A stretch of DNA of 64,000 bases from Flavobacterium plurextorum (GTDB lineage: Bacteria; Bacteroidota; Bacteroidia; Flavobacteriales; Flavobacteriaceae). The DNA lies in assembly GCF_002217395.1 (NCBI RefSeq), contig NZ_MUHD01000005.1, positions 1-64,000 of the forward strand. The letters run 5' to 3'. A program made the translations under genes and the position numbers. Positions 8,166-16,281 of the stretch are shown one piece after another. The notes under the pieces were generated by a model. It saw only the letters and a program-made list of their open reading frames with translations. It ran no database searches and had not been told where the DNA came from. Position 1 is the first letter of the stretch, and each line of letters starts with the position of its first letter.

Positions 8166-10565
8166 ATGATTACAAACACGGCATTAGAATACAAAGGCGA
8201 TTTATATCCATCAAAAATCGTCTCTTTTCAACACGAAGGCGATTCCATTTTTTTTAATACAGATAATAAAGTAATCTTAAAAGTCACTATCCTTAGAGAT
8301 AGTTTAATTCGATTTCGCTTTACAACAAAAGGGTATTTCAGCAACGACTTTTCGTATGCAATTGATAAATCCCAACTTCATGGTTATAATTTTCTTGAAC
8401 TAACAGAAGAAGAAACTTATTTTCAAATTAGAACCAGTAAAGTAAAATGTAAAATTCAAAAATCAGATCTTCGTTTATCGATTTACGATTTGAATGATTT
8501 TCTAATTCTTGAGGATGAGCTTGGTTTTCATTGGGAAGAAAGCTACGAATATGGTGGAAATATCGTAAAAATGAGTAAATCATCTAAAGATGGTGAATGT
8601 TTTTACGGACTTGGAGACAAAGCAACTCAAATGAATTTAAAAGGCAAAAGAGTAGAGAATTTTGCAACTGACCAATATGCTTATCAAAAAGAACAAGACC
8701 CGCTTTATAAAGTAGTTCCTTTTTATATAGGTTTACATAACAAACAATCCTATGGTATTTTCTTCGACAATACATTTAGAACTTTCTTTGATTTTTGTCA
8801 GGAAAGGCGAAATGTAACTAGTTTTTGGGCAGAAGGAGGTGAAATGAATTATTATTTCATTTATGGGCCGCAAATGCAGGATGTGGTGACCAATTATACA
8901 GATTTAACTGGTAAACCAGAACTTCCGCCGCTTTGGGTTTTAGGATATCATCAATGTAAATGGAGTTATTATCCTGAAAGTAAAGTAAAAGAAATCACTT
9001 CAAAATTTAGAGAACTTAAAATTCCGTGTGATGCCATTTATTTGGATATTGATTATATGGAAGGATTTCGATGCTTTACATGGAATAAAAATTACTTTCC
9101 AGATCCCAAAAGAATGGTTGCCGAACTAGCCGAAGATGGTTTTAAAACGGTAGTAATTATAGATCCGGGAATTAAAATTGATCAAGATTATTGGGTTTAT
9201 AAAGAAGCTTTAGAGAAAGATTATTTCTGTAAAAGAGCCGACGGACCTTATATGAAAGGAAAAGTATGGCCAGGCGAATGTAATTTCCCAGATTATACAA
9301 ACCCAGCAGTTAGAGAATGGTGGGCAGGATTATTTAAGGAATTAGTTGCCGAAATTGGAGTAAAAGGAGTTTGGAATGATATGAATGAACCAGCTGTTAT
9401 GGAAGTTCCAAATAAAACATTTCCAATGGATGTTCGCCATGTTTACGACGGAAACCCTTGCAGTCATAGAAAAGCACATAATATTTACGGAACTCAAATG
9501 GCAAGAGCGACCTATCATGGCGTAAAGCGTTTTGCTTATCCTAAACGTCCCTTTGTTATTACAAGGTCAGCTTATTCAGGAGCACAGCGTTATACATCAT
9601 CTTGGACAGGAGATAACGTAGCAACTTGGGAACACTTATGGATTGCTAATATTCAGGTACAAAGAATGTCAATTTCAGGAATGGGATTTACAGGTTCTGA
9701 TATTGGTGGTTTTGCCGAGCAGCCAACAGGCGAATTGTATGCACGCTGGATTCAGTTAGGCGTATTTCATCCGTTTTGCAGAACACACTCTTCAGGAGAT
9801 CACGGTAATCAAGAACCTTGGGCTTTTGATGAAGAAGTGATTAATATTACTAGAAAATTTGTAAGCTTACGTTATCAATTACTTCCGTATTTATATACCA
9901 TGTTTTGGCAGTATATCGAAGAAGGAATTCCAATGTTGAAACCATTAGTTTATTTCGATCAAGATGATACACAAACGCATTATCGCAACGACGAATTTAT
10001 CTTTGGAAATCAAATATTAGTCTGCCCAATTCTTGAGCCAAACGCAGTAGGAAGACGTATGTATATTCCAAGAGGAGAATGGTATAATTACTGGACAAAT
10101 GAATTTTCAGTTGGAGGACGTGAAGTGTGGATTGATACTAAATTTGATGAGATTCCAGTTTTTGTAAAAGCAGGTGCAGTAATTCCAAAATATCCAGTGC
10201 AGCAATATGTTGGAGAATTAGAGTTTGATGAATTAACACTTGATGTATACTATAAAAACGGCAAAGAAAAATCAGTAGTTTATGAAGATGCACAAGATGG
10301 TTATGATTATAAAAAAGGGCGTTACAGCTTTCTATCTTTTAGAACCGTAGGAAAAGAAAAAGAATTGATTATTCAGCTTCATAAAGAAGGTAAATATGAT
10401 ACGCCTTACAGCAAATACAAAATAAACTTGATTGGATTACCATTTAAAGTGAGTGAGATTGAAATTGACAATGAAAAAATACAATTTGATAAAATTGCTT
10501 TTGAATCCAATCAGTTTTTAATTGTTGAAAAAGGTTTTAATGAACTTCACATAACTGGAGAATAA
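8166..10565 (+). CDS. Glycoside hydrolase family 31 alpha-glucosidase
   Basis: 799 aa. GH31 retaining enzyme, most likely an alpha-glucosidase acting on alpha-glucan ends. The order is typical: N-terminal beta-sandwich (to ~230), barrel from about 240, nucleophile Asp405 in VWNDMNEP, acid/base Asp483 in WTGDN, the GSDIGGF loop, and HPFCRTHS. The C-terminal beta domains begin after about 600. No signal peptide is visible, so it should be cytoplasmic. It follows glgB after 200 bases that hold a promoter-like box and two CG-centred palindromes, so it may be regulated apart from the glg operon. The link to glycogen or maltose use is inferred from position. Alpha-xylosidase activity cannot be excluded. 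Confidence 0.93.
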   Translation: MITNTALEYKGDLYPSKIVSFQHEGDSIFFNTDNKVILKVTILRDSLIRFRFTTKGYFSNDFSYAIDKSQLHGYNFLELTEEETYFQIRTSKVKCKIQKSDLRLSIYDLNDFLILEDELGFHWEESYEYGGNIVKMSKSSKDGECFYGLGDKATQMNLKGKRVENFATDQYAYQKEQDPLYKVVPFYIGLHNKQSYGIFFDNTFRTFFDFCQERRNVTSFWAEGGEMNYYFIYGPQMQDVVTNYTDLTGKPELPPLWVLGYHQCKWSYYPESKVKEITSKFRELKIPCDAIYLDIDYMEGFRCFTWNKNYFPDPKRMVAELAEDGFKTVVIIDPGIKIDQDYWVYKEALEKDYFCKRADGPYMKGKVWPGECNFPDYTNPAVREWWAGLFKELVAEIGVKGVWNDMNEPAVMEVPNKTFPMDVRHVYDGNPCSHRKAHNIYGTQMARATYHGVKRFAYPKRPFVITRSAYSGAQRYTSSWTGDNVATWEHLWIANIQVQRMSISGMGFTGSDIGGFAEQPTGELYARWIQLGVFHPFCRTHSSGDHGNQEPWAFDEEVINITRKFVSLRYQLLPYLYTMFWQYIEEGIPMLKPLVYFDQDDTQTHYRNDEFIFGNQILVCPILEPNAVGRRMYIPRGEWYNYWTNEFSVGGREVWIDTKFDEIPVFVKAGAVIPKYPVQQYVGELEFDELTLDVYYKNGKEKSVVYEDAQDGYDYKKGRYSFLSFRTVGKEKELIIQLHKEGKYDTPYSKYKINLIGLPFKVSEIEIDNEKIQFDKIAFESNQFLIVEKGFNELHITGE

Positions 10566-10620
10566 GTTAATTCTGATAAATTAGTCAATAATTATATAAA
10601 AGCGAAATTAATAATTATTG

Positions 10621-10628
10621 TATTTTTG
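10621..10628 (+). promoter_or_regulatory. Candidate -7 box for the M48 peptidase gene
   Basis: TATTTTTG fits TAnnTTTG and lies 23 bases before the chosen ATG at 10651. This supports the later start over the ATG at 10618, which precedes the box. No clear -33 element. Confidence 0.4.
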
Positions 10629-10650
10629 TATGTTGAAAAATATCAGAATC

Positions 10651-11460
10651 ATGAAAAAGCAATTATTACTAGGGTTATGTGCGGCTCTTTTTGTTGGATG
10701 TGCAACCAATCCAGTGACCGGAAAAAAGAATTTAAATTTCGTTTCAAATAGCGAATTATTTCCCTCTTCTTTTCAGCAATACAGTCAGTTTATTTCTGAA
10801 AATAAAGTAATAACAGGAACAGCCGATGCAAAATTAGTAGAGAAAGTTGGTATTAAAATAAAAGCTGCGGCCGAAAAATACTTAACCTATTTGGGACAAT
10901 CTCAATATCTAAAAGACTACCGATGGGAATATAAATTGGTAGATAATAAAGAGGTAAATGCTTGGTGTATGCCAGGAGGGAAAATCGTAGTTTATTCAGG
11001 AATTTTGCCAGTTACACAAAATGAATCTGGTTTAGCAACTGTTATGGGACACGAGGTTTCGCACGCTTTGGCTAATCATGGAGCACAAAGAATGAGTGCA
11101 GCACAATTGCAGCAAATAGGCGGAGCAGCATTAGATGCGGCTACAAGCGGTAAATCGCAATCGACAAGAGATATTTTTGCACAAGCATATGGAGTAGGTT
11201 CACAAGTAGGAGTAATGCTTCCGTTTAGCAGAAGCAACGAAAGTGAAGCAGATAAAATTGGACTTACTTTAATGGCAATTGCAGGTTACAATCCAGATGA
11301 TGCCATAGCATTTTGGAGTAGAATGTCGGCAAAATCAGGTGCGTCTGGAACACCAGAATTTATGAGTACGCACCCTTCTGATGCCACTAGAATTGCTAAC
11401 TTAAAAGCATTAATTCCAGAAGCAAAAGCTACAGCATTGAAAGTTGGAGTTATTAAATAA
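10651..11460 (+). CDS. M48-family zinc metallopeptidase, lipoprotein
   Basis: 269 aa from ATG 10651. Zinc peptidase of the M48B type (LoiP/BepA-like), which act in outer-membrane protein quality control. The N-terminus is a lipoprotein signal with lipobox FVGC (Cys17), so the protein is membrane-anchored on the periplasmic side. The zinc motif is HEVSH (about 134-138), with the third ligand Glu in NESEADKIG. The later STHPSDATRI segment is a typical M48B element. An in-frame ATG exists at 10618 but would put 11 extra residues before a normal signal peptide and lies ahead of the promoter box. A terminator follows at 11487. Confidence 0.92.
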   Translation: MKKQLLLGLCAALFVGCATNPVTGKKNLNFVSNSELFPSSFQQYSQFISENKVITGTADAKLVEKVGIKIKAAAEKYLTYLGQSQYLKDYRWEYKLVDNKEVNAWCMPGGKIVVYSGILPVTQNESGLATVMGHEVSHALANHGAQRMSAAQLQQIGGAALDAATSGKSQSTRDIFAQAYGVGSQVGVMLPFSRSNESEADKIGLTLMAIAGYNPDDAIAFWSRMSAKSGASGTPEFMSTHPSDATRIANLKALIPEAKATALKVGVIK

Positions 11461-11486
11461 AAACAAAACACTACAAAGATAATTTG

Positions 11487-11518
11487 AAAGCTGTCCAGAT
11501 TTTTGGACGGCTTTTTTG
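11487..11518 (+). terminator. Terminator after the M48 gene
   Basis: The stem AAAGCTGTCCA / TGGACGGCTTT has one T-G pair and a six-base loop, followed by a T-run. Confidence 0.85.
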
Positions 11519-11586
11519 TTTCTATAGATGACATTACACAATAGCCTTGTTTATAATTTATTAATACATGATTTATTGAAATTCTA

Positions 11587-11616
11587 TTTGATTATCATAA
11601 AAAAGAGATAAATTCG
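11587..11616 (+). promoter_or_regulatory. Candidate promoter of the UMF1-type MFS gene
   Basis: TTTG at 11587-11590 and TAAATTCG at 11609-11616 are separated by 18 bases. The second box differs from TAnnTTTG at one base. The predicted start is about 20 bases before the ATG at 11641. Confidence 0.45.
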
Positions 11617-11640
11617 TAGCCTGTTAACAAAACCATTTCT

Positions 11641-12960
11641 ATGAAAGAATTAAAAAAAGGCGATAAAAAATTGTTAAACGCCTGGGCATTTTATGATTGG
11701 GCAAATTCTGTTTATACGCTTACAATAGCATCCGCAGTATTTCCCATTTTTTATGAAGCATTATTTTCAAAAAGAGATCATTACATTGATGTTTTTGGGC
11801 TTCATCTAAAGAATTCAGCACTAATTAGTTTTATTACCGCAGCAGCATTTTTAGTTGTTTCTTTTATTTCACCTCTATTATCAGGTATTGCAGATTATGT
11901 AGGAAATAAAAAATCCTTTATGAAGTTTTTCTGTTATTTAGGAGCATTATCCTGCATGGGATTATATTGGTTTGAATTAACAGATATTTATATCGGATTG
12001 GCATTTTATTTCTTTGGATTATTAGGATATTGGGGAAGTTTAGTTTTTTACAATTCATATTTACCAGATATTGCTTTTGAAGAACAACAAGATAGAATTA
12101 GTGCAAAAGGATATTCTTTAGGTTACATAGGAAGCGTTATTTTATTGATTATCAATTTAGCGATGATTATGAAGCCGGAATGGTTTAATATTTCTGGTCC
12201 AGAACCAGCAATGAAAGCTATGCGTTATTCTTTTATCATGGTAGGAGTTTGGTGGATATTATTTAGTCAGTATACGTATTATTATTTACCAAAAGGGAGA
12301 AAAGAAAAAGGCGAAAAACTAACAAAATCTGTCATTTTTAATGGCTTCAAAGAATTGAAAAAGGTTTGGGGTTTACTGAATGAAAATGTTCCTTTACGAC
12401 GCTATTTAGGCGGTTTTTTTGTTTCAAGTATGGCTGTACAAACCGTAATGCTGGTTGCAACTTATTTTGGAGCACAGGAAATTCAATGGTCGTCAAAAGA
12501 AGAAAGCACTATTGGTTTAATAATTTGTATTTTGATAATTCAGCTGGTAGCTGTTGTGGGTGCGGTTTTAACTTCGAGAGCTTCCGAAAAATTTGGAAAT
12601 ATTCCAACCCTGATTTTTATTAATGCCATTTGGGCAGCTTTTTGCGCCTTGGCTTATTTTATAATATTGCCAATGCATTTTTATGTTATGGCAACAGTTG
12701 CCGGTTTTGTCATGGGCGGAATTCAGGCGTTGTCACGTTCGACGTATTCAAAGCTCTTACCAGAAACAGAAGATACAGCTTCGTTTTTTAGTTTTTATGA
12801 TGTTGCTGAAAAAATAGGAATTGTAATAGGAATGTGTGTTTACGGAATTATCGATCAAATAACAGGAAGCCCTCGTGCAGCAATTGTTATTTTAGCAGTT
12901 TTCTTTGTAACATCGATTTTCTTATTAAGAAGAGTGCATAAAAAAGACGTTTTAAATTAA
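11641..12960 (+). CDS. MFS transporter, UMF1 / Atg22-like family
   Basis: 439 aa with about 12 membrane segments. The N-terminus NAWAFYDWANSVYTLTIASAVFP is the hallmark of the UMF1 (Atg22-like) group: a soluble lead, then 'W..YDwAnS.y'. The GLLGYWGSLVFYNSYLPDIA and GGIQALSRSTYSKLLPE loops also match, the latter being the mid-protein MFS-type signature. The transported solute is not known for the bacterial members, and Atg22 exports amino acids from yeast vacuoles. It is monocistronic: terminator before, convergent gene after, with a 13-bp inverted repeat between. Confidence 0.88.
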   Translation: MKELKKGDKKLLNAWAFYDWANSVYTLTIASAVFPIFYEALFSKRDHYIDVFGLHLKNSALISFITAAAFLVVSFISPLLSGIADYVGNKKSFMKFFCYLGALSCMGLYWFELTDIYIGLAFYFFGLLGYWGSLVFYNSYLPDIAFEEQQDRISAKGYSLGYIGSVILLIINLAMIMKPEWFNISGPEPAMKAMRYSFIMVGVWWILFSQYTYYYLPKGRKEKGEKLTKSVIFNGFKELKKVWGLLNENVPLRRYLGGFFVSSMAVQTVMLVATYFGAQEIQWSSKEESTIGLIICILIIQLVAVVGAVLTSRASEKFGNIPTLIFINAIWAAFCALAYFIILPMHFYVMATVAGFVMGGIQALSRSTYSKLLPETEDTASFFSFYDVAEKIGIVIGMCVYGIIDQITGSPRAAIVILAVFFVTSIFLLRRVHKKDVLN

Positions 12961-12982
12961 TAAAACGCCTTATAAAAATTTA

Positions 12983-13038
12983 AATGTCACGAATTAGAAT
13001 TTGTTATTGATTGATGATGAATAAAAATTCGTGACATT
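12983..13038. terminator. Inverted repeat between convergent genes
   Basis: AATGTCACGAATT (12983-12995) and AATTCGTGACATT (13026-13038) are perfect 13-bp arms around a 30-base loop, placed between the MFS stop and the GIN-domain gene stop. Only a short T-run is present, so it may be a weak two-way terminator or mRNA 3' stabiliser. Confidence 0.5.
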
Positions 13039-13045
13039 CATTGTA

Positions 13046-13771
13046 TCATACTTTTGAAATATTTCCTGATCCAGAAACTTTTACATCACGTTTCTCAGGA
13101 TTTCCAGTATATTTAATATCACCTGAGCCAGAAACTCGAGCAGTCAAACTTTCGTTACAATTTACTTTACTGTTTCCAGAACCCGAAACATTCACGACTA
13201 CATTTTTAGATTTTAAAGCGCTTGCATCGATGTCGCCAGAACCTGAAAGTTTTGTAGTAAAGTTATCAGCGTTTCCTTTTAAATTTACATTTCCCGATCC
13301 GCTTAAGTTTAATTCAAAAGAATTTGAATCAACCGCTAGTCTAAAATTTCCTGATCCAGAAAGCTTTGCTAAAAACGAATCGTTTTTGATAATATCTTTT
13401 GATTTAATATTTCCAGAACCAGAAAGAGTCAGCTCTGATATTTTCTCAAACGGAATTGTTACTTCAACTTTTTTGCCTATACTAGAACGGATGTTAGTGT
13501 TTTTCTTTGTATAAATTTTTAAAGTATTTTCTTCAACTTCAACTATCATTGCAGATAGAATATTTTCTTCACCTTTAACGATAATTTTCCCTTCTTTTCC
13601 AGCAACCAAATCAACATCAAAAGAGCCTGCAATTTTTATTGCATCATAGCCGGCTGTTGATCTTGTTTCAGTAACAACTTTACCGTTTCCGTTTATTTTT
13701 TCAGATTGCGCATTAGCCATAAAACCAATTAAAAATGCACCACAAGCTACTAATAGAGATAATTTTTTCAT
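13046..13771 (-). CDS. Exported GIN-domain (DUF2807) protein
   Basis: 241 aa. Signal peptide MKKLSLLVACGAFLIGFMANAQ, then a head-GIN domain (DUF2807), a right-handed beta-helix-like putative auto-transporter adhesin fold. The DUF2807 hallmark is seen as repeated SGSGN/SGSGD turns about every 20 residues (SGSGNIKS, SGSGNFRL, SGSGNVNL, SGSGDIDA, SGSGNSKV, SGSGDIKY, SGSGNISK). It is the last gene of a minus-strand run: sigma factor, membrane protein, DUF4097-like protein, this gene. The role is unknown; the operon context suggests an envelope-associated response. Confidence 0.85.
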   Translation of the reverse strand: MKKLSLLVACGAFLIGFMANAQSEKINGNGKVVTETRSTAGYDAIKIAGSFDVDLVAGKEGKIIVKGEENILSAMIVEVEENTLKIYTKKNTNIRSSIGKKVEVTIPFEKISELTLSGSGNIKSKDIIKNDSFLAKLSGSGNFRLAVDSNSFELNLSGSGNVNLKGNADNFTTKLSGSGDIDASALKSKNVVVNVSGSGNSKVNCNESLTARVSGSGDIKYTGNPEKRDVKVSGSGNISKV

Positions 13772-13789
13772 TTCTTTAAATTTTTATGA

Positions 13790-14851
13790 TTATTGTTTTT
13801 TGTTTAATGTTACGTTTCCGTAATTAGAATTAATAGTAACCTTATTTTGACCTTTCTTTTTATTAAACCCGCTGATTCTTTTACTTGTATTTTTAGTTTC
13901 ATTGACCAAAACATCTAGAGAATTGTCGCTTTTGATGCCTCCGTATCTTGTATTAATATCAAAATCAAAAGAATAGTTCATGTCATATCCCAAATAAACA
14001 TCAGAATAACCAGAGTTTATATTGACATTATTTGCCTTGCTTGTTATAGTCGAAATATTGATTTTACTATAGTTAGTATCCAAATTAACGCTATTTGAAA
14101 TCTCACCAATAGATATGGTCAGATAATTTCCTGCACCAGAGAAGGAGTTTATTTTCTGAAATTTAAACGTTCCATAATTACAGTCGTATTTTATGTTTTG
14201 TCCTTCAAGAATTACTAAATCTGTATAATTAGTATCTAAATTTAAATTACCTGATTCGTTAATTTTTAATCCAGAATACCTTGCTTCAATATTCCCGTTT
14301 TTGATATAATCAATAGTTGAGTTTTGACAATATTCTATTTTTACGTTATTGGTTGAACTGTTTAACTTTCCTAAAGAAATTTTGCCATATCTGCAGGCAA
14401 TATCTGCAGCTCCAAAAATGTTTTCAGTTGCAATATTTCCGTATTTATTAAGCAGTTTAACAGAGCCGTTTTTCGGAATTTTTATGACATAATTAATTTC
14501 AAAACTATTATTGCTCCCTTTGCTTTTATACGAAGAAGTTCCAATTGAAGTTACCGCAGTAACCATTGACTTTAGAGCCGTAATGTTAACATCAATATTG
14601 TTTAATTTTTCGTTAACCCAATTTTCATTTGGTCCGTTAACTTTTATCGTGATATCAAGATCTATTTTATCCTCGTCCCAAGTAGAGACAGAGATATTTC
14701 CGTATTTGTTTTCAATATCAATACCCGCATTTGAGTTTACGATATATGTTTTTTTAATGTTTTTTTGTTTTGTGATATAAGTACCGTCATTTGAAAAACC
14801 TAAAAAAGGAATCAAAAGAAGTAAAAAAAGTAAGTTATAAAGTTTTTTCAT
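13790..14851 (-). CDS. Exported beta-rich DUF4097-like protein
   Basis: 353 aa. Signal peptide MKKLYNLLFLLLLIPFLGFSN. The mature part is a repeated short-strand protein with recurring YGNI/YGKI/YSDV motifs (ENKYGNISVSTW, LNKYGNIATENI, CRYGKISLGKL, NTNYTDLVI, DCNYGTFKF, DTNYSKINIS, NSGYSDVYLG, NTRYGGIKS, NSNYGNVTLN), spaced about 20-30 residues. This is the pattern of DUF4097/beta-helix adhesin-like proteins and resembles the GIN protein next door. No enzymatic motif is seen. Its start overlaps the end of the upstream membrane-protein gene by 17 bases, indicating coupling. It is probably periplasmic or surface-exposed. Confidence 0.72.
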   Translation of the reverse strand: MKKLYNLLFLLLLIPFLGFSNDGTYITKQKNIKKTYIVNSNAGIDIENKYGNISVSTWDEDKIDLDITIKVNGPNENWVNEKLNNIDVNITALKSMVTAVTSIGTSSYKSKGSNNSFEINYVIKIPKNGSVKLLNKYGNIATENIFGAADIACRYGKISLGKLNSSTNNVKIEYCQNSTIDYIKNGNIEARYSGLKINESGNLNLDTNYTDLVILEGQNIKYDCNYGTFKFQKINSFSGAGNYLTISIGEISNSVNLDTNYSKINISTITSKANNVNINSGYSDVYLGYDMNYSFDFDINTRYGGIKSDNSLDVLVNETKNTSKRISGFNKKKGQNKVTINSNYGNVTLNKKQ

Positions 14852-15380
14852 GAGAAGTATTTTTTAAGTTTTCGTTTTCTTCGATTCGCTGTAAAACAGT
14901 CTGCAAAAAAGAGATTCTGGTTTGCAGGTTGCTGATCATAGCGTAGATAATTTGTTTGTTTTCTCCATTCTTCTGAACCTCTTTAATGATTTTTTCGTAG
15001 TCAGCATCAAAGACTTTCATTTGTTTTAAAGCATCATTTATAATTTGCTCATTTTCTGGAGAGTTCTTTTCTTTTAATTTAACCAGCTCATTTTTAATCA
15101 AAATACTAAAGATAGAATCCGTGCGTTTTGTCTCATTTGAAGCAAATTTTAGTTCTTTCGGTTTCTCATTATTGTTGTAAAATATTGATACTCCCAAAAA
15201 CAGAACTATTGAAGCAGCAATTGCCCACACAGCATAATTTTTTCTCTTAGGTTGTTTTTTGTTTAATTTGTTTAAAAAGTCAACTTGATGATCTGAGCTC
15301 ATTTCGCGAACATCCCATTGGTTTTCAAACTTGTTAAACAATTGATCTAATTCGTCATTTTCCTTTTTCATAATATCCAA
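14835..15380 (-). CDS. Single-pass membrane protein, probable anti-sigma factor
   Basis: 181 aa. A cytoplasmic N-terminal part of about 50 residues (FENQWDVREMSSDHQVDFLNKL), one membrane segment (NYAVWAIAASIVLFLGVSIFY, about 48-68), and a C-terminal charged, helical, probably coiled-coil part. The layout and position right after an ECF sigma gene suggest an anti-sigma factor. No zinc-finger or FecR domain is seen, so it is not a classical type. An in-frame ATG three codons later is possible. The 83-base gap to the sigma gene and the 17-base overlap with the next gene suggest one operon. Confidence 0.65.
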   Translation of the reverse strand: MDIMKKENDELDQLFNKFENQWDVREMSSDHQVDFLNKLNKKQPKRKNYAVWAIAASIVLFLGVSIFYNNNEKPKELKFASNETKRTDSIFSILIKNELVKLKEKNSPENEQIINDALKQMKVFDADYEKIIKEVQKNGENKQIIYAMISNLQTRISFLQTVLQRIEENENLKNTSHEKTL

Positions 15381-15463
15381 AATTTATTTTTTTAGAAGTG
15401 TTATATTGTATCGCATTTTATTTACCGGCGTTTGTGTACACAAACATTTTTTAAACGGCGATC

Positions 15464-16018
15464 TCATAAATCTTCTAATTTTTTTCGTAAACTTTCTTTA
15501 GCTCTGCTCAACGTTGTTCTGCAATTAGCATAACTAATATTTAAAATTTCACAGATCTCTTCCTGATCGTAACCTTCAATATAAAATAAGGTTAGAACCA
15601 TTCGGTAATTATCTTTTAAGCCTGAAATTGTGTCTAAAACCTGTTGCACTTTAAGAGAATTGAGATCGATGTTTTCAGATAAAATAGAATTATCTTCTTC
15701 AATCTTATAAAGTGTTTTGTTCAGGTCTTCCATTTGGAAAGCATTGTTTTTTTTGTAAAAATCAATACTATAATTAATTACAATTTTTTTGAGCCAAGCT
15801 CCAAACGCTACTTCCTGTTTGTAATCGTTAATCTTTGTAAAAGCTTTCAAAAAACCTTCCTGCATGACGTCTTGTGCAAAATGTTCGTCCTTTACAATTC
15901 TATAAGCTACGTTGTACATAGCTTTAGAATAGCGGTTGTAAATTTCGAATTGAGCCTTTTGATTATTGTTTTTACAAAGTGCAATTAATTCTTCGATATT
16001 TTGATTAGTTATACTCAA
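15464..16018 (-). CDS. ECF sigma factor (sigma-70 family)
   Basis: 184 aa. Sigma2 region with YNVAYRIVKDEHFAQDVMQEGFLKAF (core-polymerase binding) and sigma4 with DNYRMVLTLFYIEGYDQEEICEILNIS, a helix-turn-helix for the -35 region. Length and lack of region 1.1/3 make it an ECF sigma. The start codon is TTG at 16018: no in-frame ATG lies upstream, and the first internal Met would remove part of sigma2. It leads a four-gene minus-strand operon with a membrane partner and two beta-rich exported proteins. Its likely job is an envelope-linked regulon. Confidence 0.9.
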   Translation of the reverse strand: MSITNQNIEELIALCKNNNQKAQFEIYNRYSKAMYNVAYRIVKDEHFAQDVMQEGFLKAFTKINDYKQEVAFGAWLKKIVINYSIDFYKKNNAFQMEDLNKTLYKIEEDNSILSENIDLNSLKVQQVLDTISGLKDNYRMVLTLFYIEGYDQEEICEILNISYANCRTTLSRAKESLRKKLEDL

Positions 16019-16154
16019 GTAATGGTTGCTAGTTTTTTATAAGGACGGTGCTTTTTTTTGTTTGTTACAGTTTTATAAAAATAATTTTATTTTTTTTAGA
16101 AATAAATGCAAATACTAGTTAAAATATAAAATTCAAAACTGACTATTTTGGATT

Positions 16155-16169
16155 TGGCATAATGATTGT
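16155..16169 (+). promoter_or_regulatory. Possible sigma-54-like promoter before lon
   Basis: TGGCAT-AATGA-TTGT resembles TGGCAC-N5-TTGC, with changes at the last base of each block. It lies 112 bases before the lon ATG. Weak evidence. Confidence 0.22.
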
Positions 16170-16281
16170 CTAATTTTATGGCCTATCTTGTAACTGCAGT
16201 ACTTAATAGAAATTATAATCTTTTATGCTCCATTTGCAATTTGGATTAAACTTTTAATGACAAAACGACTTATATATTATT

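Noticed and set aside
13041..13514. 157-codon plus-strand frame rich in Pro-Glu and Phe
   Set aside because: It is the antisense image of the SGSGN repeats of the GIN-domain gene.
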